Source of the DNA: Tetraselmis striata
Taxonomy: Eukaryota; Chlorophyta; Chlorodendrophyceae; Chlorodendrales; Chlorodendraceae
Reading direction: 5' to 3'
DNA: 64,000 nucleotides
Assembly: GCA_006384855.1 (NCBI GenBank)
Contig: VCJN01003119.1
Span: 1-64,000 of the forward strand
Shown: one piece after another, positions 1 through 13,400 of the stretch
How positions within the stretch are numbered: position 1 is the first letter of the stretch
Layout of the letters: the number at the start of each line of letters is the position of its first letter
Notes under the pieces: model-generated
Seen by the model: only the letters and a program-made list of their open reading frames with translations
Database searches by the model: none
What the model was told of the DNA's origin: nothing
Position numbers and translations under genes: made by a program

Positions 1-299
1 GCGCTCGTTTCGGTAGTTGCATCTCAGGATTGTGACCCCGCTATACACAGCTTAAACCCCGGGAGAATTCCATTTAGCGAGTACCCGGGGAACCGGTGTG
101 GTGGATTTGTTACTGCCCTTTTTCGTAATTCACACAAGTAATATACCTGTACCGATACGATATTAGGACTCTCTAGGGGTACAAGCAATAAATATATAAT
201 ACGTAATTGGAATATATATTTAATTCGATCCGAATTTTAAGATAGCTTATGCCATCACAATTGGATGTGTCGCTTGAGGTGCCTAACAAGTCCAGGAAA
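1..299. other. Intergenic, nothing recognised
   Basis: AT-leaning sequence with no credible exon, RNA gene or repeat that I can see. It ends at the G homopolymer at 300-332, which also marks the left border of the duplicated WD40 segment. Confidence 0.5.
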
Positions 300-332
300 G
301 GGGGGGCGGGGGGGGGGGGGGGGGGGGGGGGG
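300..332. repeat. G homopolymer at a duplication border
   Basis: Thirty-two G with one C at 307. It abuts the left end of the WD40-TRP duplicate directly. Similar tracts recur throughout the window. Confidence 0.9.
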
Positions 333-1528
333 CACCTTCTCCACCGCCGACTTGGACTTTCGGGCAAAGCTCTCCACCATCATGTGCAACTTGCTCCTCT
401 GGCCGAACCAGACAACGGCGCAGCGTAGTCAATAAGACTGGGAGTTTTTCTGTCAACCCCCTACATTCCCCCCAATAAAGAGTATATCCCGACACCTACA
501 ACAGGGAACCGCAGCTATGCGAGCACAACCATAAGCTGCAGTGGCATCGTCCGAGGTGAGAGGCACTCACCAAGCCATCGTCCTGGGAGGTCGGCGTGGC
601 GGCCTCCGACGGCGCGTGCTCGGCCATCATGTGCGAGTAGTCGCGGATGAAGGAGTGAATCGTGAGGCACGCACCGCCGCCTTCGTGCGCCTCCACCGCG
701 TTTATCAGGTCGCCGGTGTCCCAATTCCATAGCCGGATGGTGGAGCCCTTGCTGCCGGAGGCCACCCGGGCCGCGCCTCGTGGAACACCACCGACGTGAT
801 TTCTCCGGTGTGGCCATGGCGCACAATGGAACCGCATTCATCAGCAACCCCCATGCGTCTCCCAAGGGAAGGCAGGCACATCCAACATGCTCGGGGCAGG
901 CACGCAAGCTGGTTCTCACCCGCAGCAGCCGCTTCATGGCGTGGCTGGCCATGCACCAGATTATGACAAAACAGCCGCCGCCCTTGGCGGAGCCAGCATG
1001 GCTGCCGTGGCCGGTGGCCGCCGTTGCCATGTGTGGGTGAGTGGCGGCGGCCGTCACCGGCGGTAGGATATTGCCAAAGGTGTCCTCATTCTCAATGCCC
1101 GGCCCTTGCTCACAGTTGCTTTCCGTCATAATATGGTCTGCAAACATGTCGCCTGCGCGGAAAGGGTGAGCGCAACAGATGAGATTGGTGGTTGTGGTGC
1201 TCGCATTTGCTCACATTTGCTGATGTGTTTAGGATGAGGCTGACATAGCGGGGCTGGGCATGATGGGAGGAGGAAGTCGGGACGGCTCTACCCCGGAGGT
1301 CCCTTACCGGTCATGGTGTTTGCGAGCGACCAAATGAGGTTGTCCGCCGCGCGCTCCCACGTATTATATGCTGCCATCCACTCTCCGGGGCCATCATCCC
1401 TCGCGAAGCCTCCTCAGTGCCGCCGGTGATCACGATGCGGCCGCTGGGGTGCATCACGATCCAGTTGACGCCGTCCTTGCCGCTCAGCTCCCGCACGAAG
1501 CAGCCCCGTGCGGGGCCGCCTGAACGTA
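331..1528 (-). pseudogene. Broken partial duplicate of the WD40-TRP channel gene (parts of exons 1-4)
   Basis: This stretch aligns by eye almost base for base with about 17,066-18,229, which holds the end of exon 1 and exons 2, 3 and part of 4 of the WD40-TRP gene, introns included. It cannot make the same product. (a) The acceptor of the exon-3 equivalent reads GCGCCATGGCC where the intact gene has GCACCAGGGCC, so the AG is lost. (b) One base is missing near 767-785 (CACCCGGGCCGCG against CACCCAGGGCCGCG), a frameshift. (c) About five extra bases near 1360-1375 shift the frame at the end of the exon-1 equivalent. There is also an in-frame 3-base insertion in the exon-2 equivalent. The left end stops exactly at a G homopolymer. 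The right end stops inside exon 1, so the start codon and N terminus are absent. It is a segmental DNA copy, not a processed one, because introns are kept. Confidence 0.88.
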
Positions 1529-4457
1529 CAACACGGAACAACCGTTGTGGAGTCACTGTTGAAGCCTGCTTCCCCCGGTTGTCTAACTCTGCCGGAGTCT
1601 GCAAATGTGGAAATGCGCGTACCGAAGTAGGGCTCCATGACACAACGCTCCCGCACGACTTCGTAATTATATTTCAAAACCCGAGCATTCGCTGGGCTCG
1701 TTTTAACGCATGGCATAGAGGATCGCAATGCGTAGGCTAGCGAATGCTCGGGTTTTGACGGACGACAGAGAGGATTGCATGCAGACGTGGTCATAACCAA
1801 TGGCGCGTCGCAACCCACTTCATCGTTAGACGTCCTGCAGAGGCCCGCCCCGCCCCGGCTAACCCTTTCGTAGCTACGATAGTGATTGTTGCGAGTGGTG
1901 ACCTTCACCCACCTAACCGCCACGTACTGCGTATCGATGAAGAAGGGGAGCTGTCGAATAAGAAAAAAACACTACAACGCAATAATACACTGGTCGGTCA
2001 CACAACGGGTAGGGTGGACAGCCATCACAACGAACACCTCGGGCAAGAGCTTCTTGCAAGATCTGCACGTAGTAGTAGGGTTGTTTCCGAGTAGCGACTT
2101 TGGCCCGCCGTCGGTATGGGGGAGCTTCATAAGGCGCCTGATCCTCCAGACGAGTGCTCGAGGCAGTTTTTTGGGAAGGCAGTTTGCGGACATCTCGCGG
2201 ACGAACAAGGCGCCGCTGCAAACAGAGGACCGCATAAACTCTTTACCGCGCTCCGCGGCGTCGGCGATTGGTCCATGGAAGGGCGGTGGCTTGTTGTGTT
2301 TGCCTTGGTGTCCGCCTTCCAGACTGCGTTGTCGAAGGACGATTCGCGCTTGACGAGCTCTGCCGAGCGACACCGGCTGTTGAATATGCCGACAACCCCA
2401 GCTCGCACAGCCGCCAACGCGAATTATGTTGACGTAGTGTAGGTACTTCCGTATAACCGTAGGCTCCCGCAGTCCCGCAGCCCATGGCTGGCCTCAACCG
2501 CGCGTTATGCGATGCGGAGCACTACAACATCCTCGACGTGTCGCAATAATACACAGATCACATGACACGGTCCACCTGGTGCGTGCCCTCTGCCCTTGCA
2601 TGCATCCATGCGTGCGTGTTGGCTTCAGACTCGCGAATGACACGGTCAAATGTGGATTGCAACATTTCTGTTATGTTTGAATATCACACTCACCAGCACA
2701 AGGCGGGAGCAACGTGGTTTGACCCCACACAGTGTGTGTATTGTGTCGGCACTGAGGATGCCAATGGTGAGGATGACAATGGTGTTATTGATAAGACCTT
2801 GAAGCTGTCTTGAAAAATTGTGATGCCATTATGCTCTATTTGTACATCCAAGGGCGCTCAGCCTATCTACCGCGGCAAAAACAATATATTGGTGTTGCTA
2901 TTGCCGCCGCCGCCGCGGGCAGGCAAACAATGCGCAAACAGAGCGCACCGCTCAACAACATACACCAGTTGTCGATGTTGTTCAACAAGGATGCAACAAT
3001 CAGTGTAGAATTGCTACTACTACCATGGCGCCTACTCCGAGCAAGGCAGCGCGCCAACGCCACCAGGATGATTGTGAGGGACTATGTGAGGGGATTGATA
3101 GACAGTTTGAATCATAGAACTGCATGTTTCTACCACTATATACAATGCTAGCATGCATTAATGTCGCATTGCTCTGACATATGTATGCCGATGTTGCATA
3201 AAGGGGATGGGGTGCATGCTGGTTCTTTAAACACATTGCCAGCCCCTAACAGTACTTTAGACTATAATGTCGGCGCAGTCTTTTTAAAAAGGGGGGCCTC
3301 AGAAGAAGGGGGGGGGGGCGGGGGGGGGGGGGGGGGGGGGCACCTAAATCGACTAATTGTGATGGCCTTAGACGATTACTTAAATAAGTGTAGTTTTAGC
3401 ATTCATTGCTGACCCATCGTTTGCATTAATATATTCAATGCATGAAAATGTTAGTATTGATGGGGAGGCACGAATCGCGGCGGCGGCGCGGGCCGGCATA
3501 CATTAGTCGATACTTCTGAGATCGTTTAGTACCCGCACCTACTGTTTTTTGCGGTGGATTTGCGATTTCTGGCTTTTTTGTCACATCACCAGTACGTGGA
3601 ATACGCGAGTGTGGGGGGGTACCCTACGGTACCTGTACAGGTACCGACGCGCTGGTATTGGTACTGGTACCGCTGTTAATCGGCTTTCTCTGTTGATCGG
3701 TTAGTACTGGTAGCATGGTTTTAGGATTCATAACTCCCTGTAGTGACCCTTTTTCAATTCATACCGGTATGGTACCAGTATTGGAGTAGAAGGGTGAAAA
3801 AACCGTGGTGAAGAATATGTTGTCGCAAGATATAAATAATAAACGACGGCATAATCGATCCTTACGGGTAGTAAGGATTACGTAAATTAAAACGTTTTGC
3901 TTGCCGACGACGCCTTGTTGGTCTCCAGCGTTCCTGCTTTATTACTTATTTTTATTACATCATGGCTTTCACATCCCGCTTTATTACTATAGTCGCTATT
4001 TGAACTCATTGCTGCCACGTACCTGGTACCTGTATATACCGTACCGTACGTGTTTACTACTGTGCTGTGCTCGTATTCGCGTATCATAGTACTATATTCA
4101 TCCAGTCGCGCGCTGCGAATTCGTCAGATTAATATATTCGCGCCATGGTTATAATATTTTATGATAAAATATTATTATCATATTGCGAGCGACCCTTATT
4201 AAGTACTGGACCCAGACAACCCATGTCGTAGCCGTCACCGTCACTGTACCAGACAGCAGAATGCGACACCAGCCCCAAAGCAGCAGCCGCCACCGCAACA
4301 GAGCAGAGACAGGAGTACAAAATCGCCGACGGCACCAACTCGTCTCACACTTCGACAGCTACCTTTCCTGGTCCTGCTTCTGCATCTCTCCCCATCTGTG
4401 GTGTGCAGCTGCTGCACGTAGTAAGCCCAACCGGTCTTCCTCGTAGTCATACACATC
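1529..4457. other. Gene-free spacer with a hairpin and a G tract
   Basis: No exon recognised. It holds a perfect 20-bp inverted repeat (1674-1693 and 1739-1758) and a G tract at 3308-3340 with one C. The middle and right parts are AT-rich, with short palindromic runs near 4140-4180. Open frames at 1886-2442 on both strands gave no family I know and lack GC-rich third-position bias. The right end holds the promoter and 5' leader of the phosphate transporter; I could not pick out a TATA box or other motif with confidence. Confidence 0.45.
1674..1758. repeat. Perfect 20-bp inverted repeat with 45-base loop
   Basis: The left arm TCAAAACCCGAGCATTCGCT (1674-1693) is the exact reverse complement of the right arm at 1739-1758. 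It could be a small hairpin MITE or a relic of one. No target duplication is obvious at its edges. Confidence 0.75.
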
Positions 4458-4530
4458 ATGTGGACAGAATACGTCTGGATTGTCGTCTGCGGCGCTCTGT
4501 TAGCAGTCTTTGTGGCTTTCGGCATCGGTG

Positions 4531-4562
<32 letters not shown>

Positions 4563-6661
4563 ACCGCCCCGGCTTTCCACCCTTCTTCCACGCTCTTCTG
4601 ACTCAACACGTCTCATTGAAACTATGCGTAAAATTGCACGGAAAATTCAAAAGTGATATTATGATGAGTTATACATTGGGCGGGTTTGCAAGACTTCTGC
4701 AAGCTATGACATCTGTTATGTCCCTTTTTATTTACGATCAGTGGCAAGTCAGAGCTCGAGACCGCTCCGTGCAAGCATGCAGTCCAGGATTTTATCAATA
4801 TATGATTGTAAATATTATGCACCACCCACGTATTGAAAGTCGCTGACGGGTAGTTGTGCGGTTGGGTGTACTACCTGGCGACTTTGCAGGCGCAAATGAC
4901 GTCGCCAATGCCTTTGGCTCGTCCGTGGGTGCCAAGGCCATTACCATCAAGCAGGCCATCATCATTGCCGCAGTATTCGAGTTTGCCGGCGCCGTGCTGC
5001 TTGGAGCGAATGTCACCGACACCGTCCGCAGTGGCATCGCAGACTACACCGCCTTTCTCGATGCACCCGAGCTATACATGTACGGCATGCTCAGCGTTCT
5101 CGTCGCCACTGGCACCTGGCTGCTACTCGCCTCCTACTGGGAGCTACCTGTGTCGACCACCCACTCGACCGTCGGCGGTGTTATCGGCATGGCTATCTGC
5201 GCTCGCGGTCCGAGCGCAGTGGTGTGGTACACGCCGACAAGCTCGTTCCCATACATGAAGGGCGTCGCTGCCATCGTTCTTTCATGGGTGTTCTCCCCCG
5301 TATTGTCCGGCGTCTTCTCCGCGCTCCTGTTCGGTCTGGTCCGGGCGACGGTACTACGCAGTCAGAACAGCTACGCGCGCTCTTGGTGGGTGTTCCCTAT
5401 CCTGGTGTTTGTCACAGTCTACGTAAACGCCTACTTTGTCATCTACAAAGGCGCCGGCTCTAAGACAAAGAACCTGTCCATCGGCACCGCGCTGTGGATT
5501 TCTGCCATCGCCGCCGGCGTGTCCGCCGTGATCGTCGCCGTTGTCGTGATTCCTTTCCTGAGGAAGCGCATTGCAGCCGCCGAAGAGGCCGAGAAGAATG
5601 CTGACGCGGCAAAGACGGTGGAGCAGGATCCGGAGTCACTTTCAACGGACGCCGAAAAGCCTTCCGACGAGCCGGAGAAGGTGCTGCGCTCGCCTCTGCA
5701 CGCCAGGTGGGAGTCGATGAAGCAGATCGGCATGTCTGTTTCCAAGGGTATGAATCATGACGTGCATCAGGCAGTTGATGATGACGACGATGTGCACAAC
5801 ATCCACGAGTTCTCCGAGAAGTTCGATCCCAAGACCGAGGAGTCCTTCAAGTACCTGCAGGTTTTCACCGCCATCTGCGACTCCTTCTCGCATGGTGCCA
5901 ACGATGTCGCCAACTCCATCGGCCCCTTTGCCGCCATTTGGGCCATCTACACATCACATGGCATCTCCAAGAAGGCAGAGGTCCCTATCTGGATCCTGGT
6001 CCTCGGTGGCTTCGGCATCGTGCTTGGCCTGGCTACCTATGGCTACAAGATCATGTGCGCCATTGGTGTCAAGATGTGCCGCATCACTCCCTCTCGTGGT
6101 TTCGCCATCGAGCTTGGCGCCGCCATTGTGATCGTTGTCGGCTCCCAGCTGGGCATTCCCCTGTCCACTACGCACTGCCAGGTGGGCTCCACCATTGGCG
6201 TGGGCGTGCTGGAGAGCGTGAAGAAGGGCGTCAACTGGAAGCTTGTCGGCCGCGTTTTCATCGGGTGGATCATGACCCTGATTGTGGTCGGCCTCACCAC
6301 TGCCGCCCTATTTGCTCAGGGCGCCTACGCGCCCTCCATCATCAACGTCGATGAGCGCAACTACCTGCAGGCCGGCATCGAGTCCAATGTGGATGGAATG
6401 ATTGTCGCGCTCAACCAGTCGGTGTACACGGATGCAGACCCGACCCTGCTCCCCATCCTGACCTACAATGCGCTGTGGCTGGGCAACATGACAGCAGACC
6501 CGGCAAAGAACCTCTACTCGCAGGCAGTGCCGGTGGAGGACTCTATCAGTCTGATGACAAACCAGACCTTCACCACTCTGTCCACCCTGGTGCCTGCCTC
6601 TGGCGGCGACCTGGCTGTCATTACAAGCGACGACACCTCCGTCTTCTTTGAGATGTCTTAA
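4458..6661 (+). CDS. PiT/SLC20-family phosphate transporter (Pho-89-like), 2 exons
   Basis: Sodium- or proton-coupled inorganic phosphate symporter of a cellular membrane. Exon 1 is 4458-4527 (ATG 4458, donor G|GTGACC); exon 2 is 4890-6661 (acceptor TTTGCAG|GC, stop TAA 6659-6661). The join is phase-consistent and gives 613 residues, normal for eukaryotic PiT proteins. The splice rebuilds the family signature GANDVANAFG at about residue 24, straight after a first membrane helix (FVAFGIG). A second copy, GANDVANSIG, begins near residue 359. These paired inverted PHO4 motifs define the family. A long hydrophilic acidic loop at about residues 245-340 separates the two halves, also typical. Further STTH motifs (LPVSTTHSTVGG, LSTTHCQVGS) fit PiT. 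Without exon 1 the reading frame would have no ATG, which supports the intron. The intron carries a 31-base C run starting 4 bases after the donor. Whether it uses Na+ or H+, and which membrane it is in, cannot be read from sequence. Confidence 0.93.
4532..4562 (+). repeat. C homopolymer directly after splice donor (PiT intron)
   Basis: Thirty-one C beginning four bases after the intron start at 4528. The same arrangement occurs in other genes on the opposite strand. Confidence 0.95.
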
Positions 6662-7453
6662 GCGAGAAGTTAAATTATTACAGTAGTTAATGCGGTAGCC
6701 ACGCAGACGCCCGCCATGCGGCACTGCATCCTTTTTCCTAGCAAGCAATGCTGATAATGGGAGGGGTTTCTAATAAGTTGATGCACATGTAAGCTTTGCA
6801 GCTGATGAAAAATATGCATCCTGTGCGTGATGTCAGTCTACAACTGTGGCAAGGTGTATGCGATGCGTACCTACTACCCCGGGGTCACATGCTGTCAACG
6901 CCCACGCTCACTTGCGGCAAGGATGATGTCGTATAGGTCGTATGATGTCGTAAAACCGCCCAAGTAGAGCGGTAACATAAACACATAAGCACCTGCCCAA
7001 CCTGCCGCATGTTGAATGTGGATGACACTATCGTGAACACCTCTATAGAGGGAAGCACACAATGCCATTTAAGTACAACGCCATTTGGTATCTCGGTATG
7101 CCACCGAGAGTTGATATGGGCGTTACCACCCGTAGACAATGAAGGTGAAGGTCCATAGGGATATAGCCAAAAAGGCAGGGCCTCACGGCTTTCCATTCAG
7201 GTCACGTGCACCAAGGCACCGACTTCCCTCAGGTTGCGGTTCAGGCTGCGGGGGCTGCAAGTACTGGCCAGAAAGGCACGCATTCCTCTCCAGCACGTTG
7301 GTGTCAGAATCAATGCCCCAGGGGAGTGTGTGATCAACATAATTAAAGAAATCTACGCTCATTCTTATTCAGAATTGAATGCGAGTGGCAAGGGGGTGCA
7401 TGTGGCTAAGAGGCACCAGGGGAAAGAGGCCTCCGGGCGCGTCTGCCGCTTCA
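6662..7453. other. Spacer between two converging genes
   Basis: 3' ends of the + strand phosphate transporter and the - strand WD40-TRP gene. No further exon seen. It holds the TGTAA candidate at 6788. Confidence 0.5.
6788..6792 (+). terminator. Candidate TGTAA polyadenylation signal
   Basis: TGTAA lies 127 bases after the stop of the phosphate transporter. TGTAA is the usual poly(A) signal of chlorophyte algae. The motif is short, so chance occurrence is possible. Confidence 0.4.
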
Positions 7454-10400
7454 TTAGGAGGCCTGCGAGTCCCGCTCCTGCCGCAGCATCTGCGCCAGCT
7501 CCTCCCTGACAACCTGCCGCAGGATGACATCGCTGCCAGTGACGGCGGCGGCATTCCCGCCGGAGCCTATCAGGCGCTCCTCGAGACTGTTCATGTGGTC
7601 CTTCAGATCCTTCTTCATCGTCCTGCAAGCAAACCACACAAAAACCAGCGGCAGCGGGTGAACATCAAGCGCCCCCCGCTGGGGCTCTGTTGTATAATAT
7701 ATATATATATATATATTTAGGGTTATGATTGTATATATATACAATCATACTATACTATGCTGCTATGGTAGTATGCTATTATTACACTTTGCTAGGCAAT
7801 CATACTGTACTGTACCATAGTACTATATGGTATGTTTCGTTAAACGCGCCCAGTCCGGAGGCCTGGGGGTTACGACAAGGGCACCAACCGACCTCAATCG
7901 GTGTCTGACTGTAGTCCTAGTCCATACTATTGGACAATACTATTTTCTATACAATACCATACTAGACAATACAATACCATACCATGCCATGCCATACTAT
8001 TATACTATACTACACCATAGGGGGGAGGGGTCTGCGTTTCATTTGACGCTATACGTACCATCAACCGACGACTGCAATACAACCGGTACTGAGGTATACC
8101 TGTAGTTTGATCCTGTGCGTATCCAGGTTTCATCATGGCGATTCCGGCGGGGCCGGTATCACGCACGCCGCAGTCGCGGACAAAATGGTTTTAGAACAAG
8201 TAATCCCTAGGAAATGTCATAGAGAACAGTTTGATGCCAAAACGCAGAGCTCCGCGACACGATCTGTATACACCTCGTACTTACAGATTGTACACCGGTA
8301 CAACGCGGCATGCATACCTTTACTACTACATCGCGGTTGTTTTAGGGGCGGGGGAGGTAAGGGGAGGGGGGCGCACATGAGGTTGTGGGTCACGGAGTCG
8401 ATCTTCTTCCCCGACGACTCGTGCATGTGCTTCAGCAGCAAGTCGGACTGCTGTTTGAGCTTGCCCGCCAGGTTGTTCGTCACCGTGCCCGCCACGCCGG
8501 CCCACTCGGAGTCGCCGCCAGACACAGCTGCAGAAAGGCGGCACAGCGGTCCCCGCGCCGTCAGCCCCCTTGGCCCCCACCCTGGGTGCCAAGCCAGCAC
8601 CCTCGCGGCGTACGCCAAGTGGCCTCAGCAGCAGGGTGTGGGGGCGGTGCGGGCTGCACCTTCATTGTACGTGGACGTCAGCTCAGCCTTGGGGATCAGC
8701 ACCTGCCATCCAGGCGGACACCACCCCAGGGCAGAATCCTCAGGCAAGCGCGTGGTGCAGCTGATGGCGGCCGCTGAGTCGCGCGGCGGGTTTGGACCAG
8801 AAATTCCTAACTTTAATCCACGGCACTGTTTTATTTTAATCGGTTCTCATTACACGCTGGTACACAACGATGTATTTTATATGTCCGGTACCGCCGCGCG
8901 AGATCACGCGCCTGGCCTCGCAAAGAGCCCCATCGCGCCGACGATCGAACTATCAACCGCTTCTGAGGCCCGGGACTCAATTTAAGGTAATGCCGACTAC
9001 TACTAAAGTACTGAGTGCTGCAAAAGTGGCAAATACCGCTAGTCCCATCCTCGCGGTCGTTCGGAATCCGCTTGATATGAAACCCAGCTCTAGATTTTTA
9101 TGGGGGAATCATAACCTAGGGTATCAAAACCCAAGCGACAGGTTTCTGTTCAAATAGGTTCTGAAAGACCGCGAAAAAGTACGATGGGACTACATTTGCC
9201 GAATCTGCAGTACCAGTGGTTTAAACTGAGTGCCGGGCCCTTCAAACGTCTTGCACACTTCAATCCGACCCTCACCGTAGTGGCAATTGCATAGGGTATA
9301 CTGCTTGGGTGGTGTGCATAACACCCCGGCAACCACCGTTTGCTTGGTCCTTCGCGTTGCCATGTGTGGTATACAAAGGACAACACCACGCGCTCCCTCT
9401 CTCTCAGAGCTGTGAGCGCCTGGCATTGCACGCACCTGGAGGTACCGCGGCAGGTAGCCTCGGCTCCGCATGCGCTGCACCCCCAGGCTGAGCTCCACCC
9501 GGATGAGCAGCTCCGCGCGGTCCGCCGTCAGCTCCTTCTGCGCCGCCTGCAGCACCTTCTCAAAGCTCTCCCCCATCATCGCGATGACCAGGTTCAGCAG
9601 CAGGACGGTCTGCATGTACACAAAGGCCAGAAACATGATCTGGTAGAAGACGTCGTACTCCGCCGTCTCGAAAACCTCCAGGTCGATGTTGCCCAGCAGC
9701 ATGGCGTACACGCGCAGCATCGTGTTCCAGAGGTCTTGCCACAGCGTGGGGCGCGCAACTTGGGTCTCCATGCTGGGCCGCCACACACCTGCGGCCGGTC
9801 GGGGCTCAGTCGCCGTCACACCACCAAGCGGCGCCGTCCTGCACGCTGCGCTGCTGGAACGGCGGGGGACTTGGGGGGACTTGGGGGGCATGGGGCCGCA
9901 CCGAGGAAGCTGAAGGTGCTGCCCAGGCATAGGAAAGCCTGCAGGAAGATGAGGTACTTGATGTCGTTCGCGATGTTGATGATCATGCGCACGATGAGCC
10001 CGAACCGCGAGTCCGCTGCACGGGGTTTCCCAGAGTGGGGTTCATGGCGCAGCCGGCTCACCGATGGCACTCCCCTGGACCTCATGAACATCAGGGGGGT
10101 GCCCGCCCTGATCCGCACAGCCCCCCCCCCCCCCCCCTCCCCGCGGGTCGCTCACCTCTCAGAATGTTGAACACCTCCAACCAGCAGGTCATGCAAGCAA
10201 ACTGCGCCCAGGCCAGGCCCAAGTCCAGGTGGTACATGGACTCGGACTCGCCGGGCTCCATAGACACGCGTCCCAGGGCTGAGGCGCTCGAGGCCATGCA
10301 CATCGCAATCACCGCAACGTCCAGCAGGTTCCACCCGTTCCTGCACACCCGCAACCGTCGTCAGAGTCGACCTGGACGCCGCACTGTGTGAGCAGCAAGC

Positions 10401-13400
10401 CGCGCCCTGCCTTCCAGGCCCCCGGGAGCCGTCTCCACTGGGGTGGCATGTAAGGCGGAGAGGAAGGGGGGGGGGGGGGGGGGGGGGGGGCTACCCCAGG
10501 TACAGCGCCCAGCCTTCCTTGAAGAACTGTGATGGCCGGGCGGAGAATGGGAGAGGGAATGGGGGGGGGGGGGGGGGGGGGCGCGCTCTGAGTTGCCTGC
10601 GCCTCTAATGACGGCCATCGCACTGCTGCTCGGTTTCAATGTAAGTCACAAAGGGGGGGGGGGGGGGGGGGGAGTCACCTGCCCCAATTCCTGCAGCAGC
10701 ATCCAAATTGCGTTGGTCCCGCACAAGACGCTCGCAACCTGGCTGACGCGGGACCATGTGACGATGTCCCTCACAACGGATTCGTCGCCGCTCGCATCTG
10801 GGGGTGCGGCCCCACATGCGGTCAGAGCTGCGAGGCAACATGCACCCGTGCCGATGCAAGGACCGCGCCATCATCACGGGGGGGGGGGGGGGGGGGGGGG
10901 GGACTGCAGCGGCAATCACCGTGGAACCTCCCGAGCGTCTGCGTCATGTACAGGCTCACAGACATCAGCGTGGTGAAGACGATCAGCAGCATCGGCGTGA
11001 TCATGGACCGGTAGTACGCCTTACGGCCATACGTGACCCACTTGTAGTCCAGGATGGCGCGGCCGATGGGCGTGTCCAGGATCTCCATGGCGCCCTTGTT
11101 GAAGGCCAGGTGCAGCACGGAGCGCTCCAGCCCCGAGTTGCGCTCGTCTTCGCCCATGCTGAAGCCCTGGTCAAACTGGAACATGCCGGGAGGGATGCCG
11201 GCGGCGTACTGGAACGTCGGGACCGCGGCGACCACGTCGATTTCGCGCTCGGTGGGGTGCCTCTGCTCAAGGGGTGCCGCATACGGCAAGCAACGTCAGT
11301 GCCCCCTCCTCCCCCCCGCGGAAGTCGGACGTTTTTGTCCGTGCGTAACGTGGCCCTCCATACTCCACCCAGGTCCTCTTGTGAAACCCATGTGATTCTT
11401 AGGCTCCCCACACCCTACTACAAGCGTGTCCACGACCCCCCCCCCCCCCCCCCCCCCCAATTCACGGAAAGACAGCGCATGGCAGAAGGCAGCGGGGAGT
11501 AGAGCAGCGAGCACTGCAGCTGCATCATGGTGGAAAGCATGGCCCGTGAGTGAAGTGGGGGGGGGGGGGGGGGGGGGAGGTGGCGCACATGGACGGTGTG
11601 CGGCCCCCATATCTTCTCCGGGAACTGCGACGACGACCCCCTCGTGACGACGCTGCCGGGCTTCATCCTCAGCCGCGGGGTCTTGTTCCGCCATTTGCTG
11701 CGCCACAACAGGAGGGCCACCTCAGAGCGGTCCCTCTCCCATCGTGCGGCGTGCATGAGGTATCGGGGGGGGGGGGGGGGGGGGGGGATGGGCTAGGCTG
11801 GGTAGGGAAGGCTCGGCTCACTCGGCGTAGACAATGTCGTTGGCGAGGTGAAGACCCGTGGCCGCCAGTAGCCGCGCCGCCTGCTCCGAGTAGCCGGTGA
11901 TGAGCATGAGCAAGGTGGCAGTGCCGACGTCGTTGATGAAGGACACCGGCGCGCCGCCGTCCTCCGCCTGGACCACGTGCATCACGGAGTCCACGCAGGC
12001 CCCGACCGCCAGCTCCGAGGCGGCGTACGCCTCGGCCATCATCGGCTGCGGGGCGGGGGCAGACGCGGCAATCGTGTCAAGGTGGGGAGGTGCCGCAGCA
12101 CAGCGTCACACGGCGCCAGCCATGCCGGGCCAACAGCGGGAAAGCACTTGATACACGTATAGACATCGACTGCAGTGGCGACGTGATGTGTACTATGCAG
12201 CAGCGGGGATGGCTTTGTTAGCATATTGGTCAACACATACTGGAAAGCAGTTTGAGGGGGGCTCAATCAACGATTCTCAAATAACATCATTTACCAACCG
12301 GAACTTAGCTCAAACATTCGTTATAACTTCGGGAATAAATATGACAGCAACTTCGTAAAAAAGTCACAGCTTGAAAATGAGTGCTTATATGAGACCTGTA
12401 AACCCTAGCTTACTCTGGTCAGCAATCGCTATGACTGTAAAATTAGGGTTATAGGTTTTACATAAACCCTAAACTGAACCCTTTCCAGAATTTGACATGG
12501 AAGCTGATTTGGTCAAAGAGCAGATTCGAAGACAGTTCGAGTCAAGTTCCGCCGGGTGGCTGAAGATTACAATAGTTCGCGGCTGTAACAGTACCGTAAC
12601 AGACAATGGCATACGAGGTTACTCGCGTGATCACCCGGTATACCGACCAGTACCAGTACCATACAATGTGTAAGGAACAACATGTGCTGCAGGATATATC
12701 CGATGAACCACAAAAAAGATCCGAGGATTTAATGTTTGGAAGTTCTTAATCGAACTCTCCCCGTACACAAAACTGTGGCAGGCGGCCAGGGTCGATGTAC
12801 GCACCTGTGTGCCCAGGGATATGTTGGGCTTGATGCCGGCCTCGGAGGCCATCTTGAGGCAGTCTTGCAGCAGGGACACGTCGGTCACGATGTCGTGCAT
12901 GATTGTCTGCCCGCCCGGCCCCATGCTGCTGAGCGAGAGGGGCATCATGCGCGCCATCTCCCGAAGCGCGTCGGGCCCGCCCTGTCGGGGGAATGGGGCG
13001 GCATCAATACCCCTCGGGATCTTTTGCCAGACACCGTCCCGACCCGTCAAGCAGCGGTGGACGTTCATGTAGTCCGTGGCCCAACGGGAGGCGATCGAAA
13101 TTACGTATGGAAGAAAGGGCAAACGTAGGAGTGCACGAGCGCCGCTGTTTCCTCACATGATCATACAGGAACTTGGTCCGGAAGTACGGGGTCGCGGACT
13201 GCCCTGCCGCGGAGCCGTCCATGATGAACATCCCCGCGGTGGTGGTGCAAAGGCCCACCATCAGCCCAGCATCGCCCTGCCAGGCACCCAGCAGTCAGCG
13301 AGCCGGCTCTCGTGAGCGCATACTCCCCTGGGCCGCAGCCCGTCCACGCTCCGCCTCCCCCGCCAACGACCCGATCATCAGTGAGGATGCTGGCGCGCAG

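Noticed and set aside
1886-2442. Overlapping frames on both strands with Cys pairs (RSCKK)
   Set aside because: Considered as a decayed transposase zinc ribbon, but too little pattern to support it.
8107-8985. 292-codon + strand open frame
   Set aside because: It overlaps, on the opposite strand, two phase-consistent coiled-coil exons of the channel gene; no motif of its own.
12405-12482. CCCTAAA/TTAGGGT words that look like interstitial telomere repeat
   Set aside because: Only a few scattered, degenerate units in both orientations inside an intron; no tandem array.
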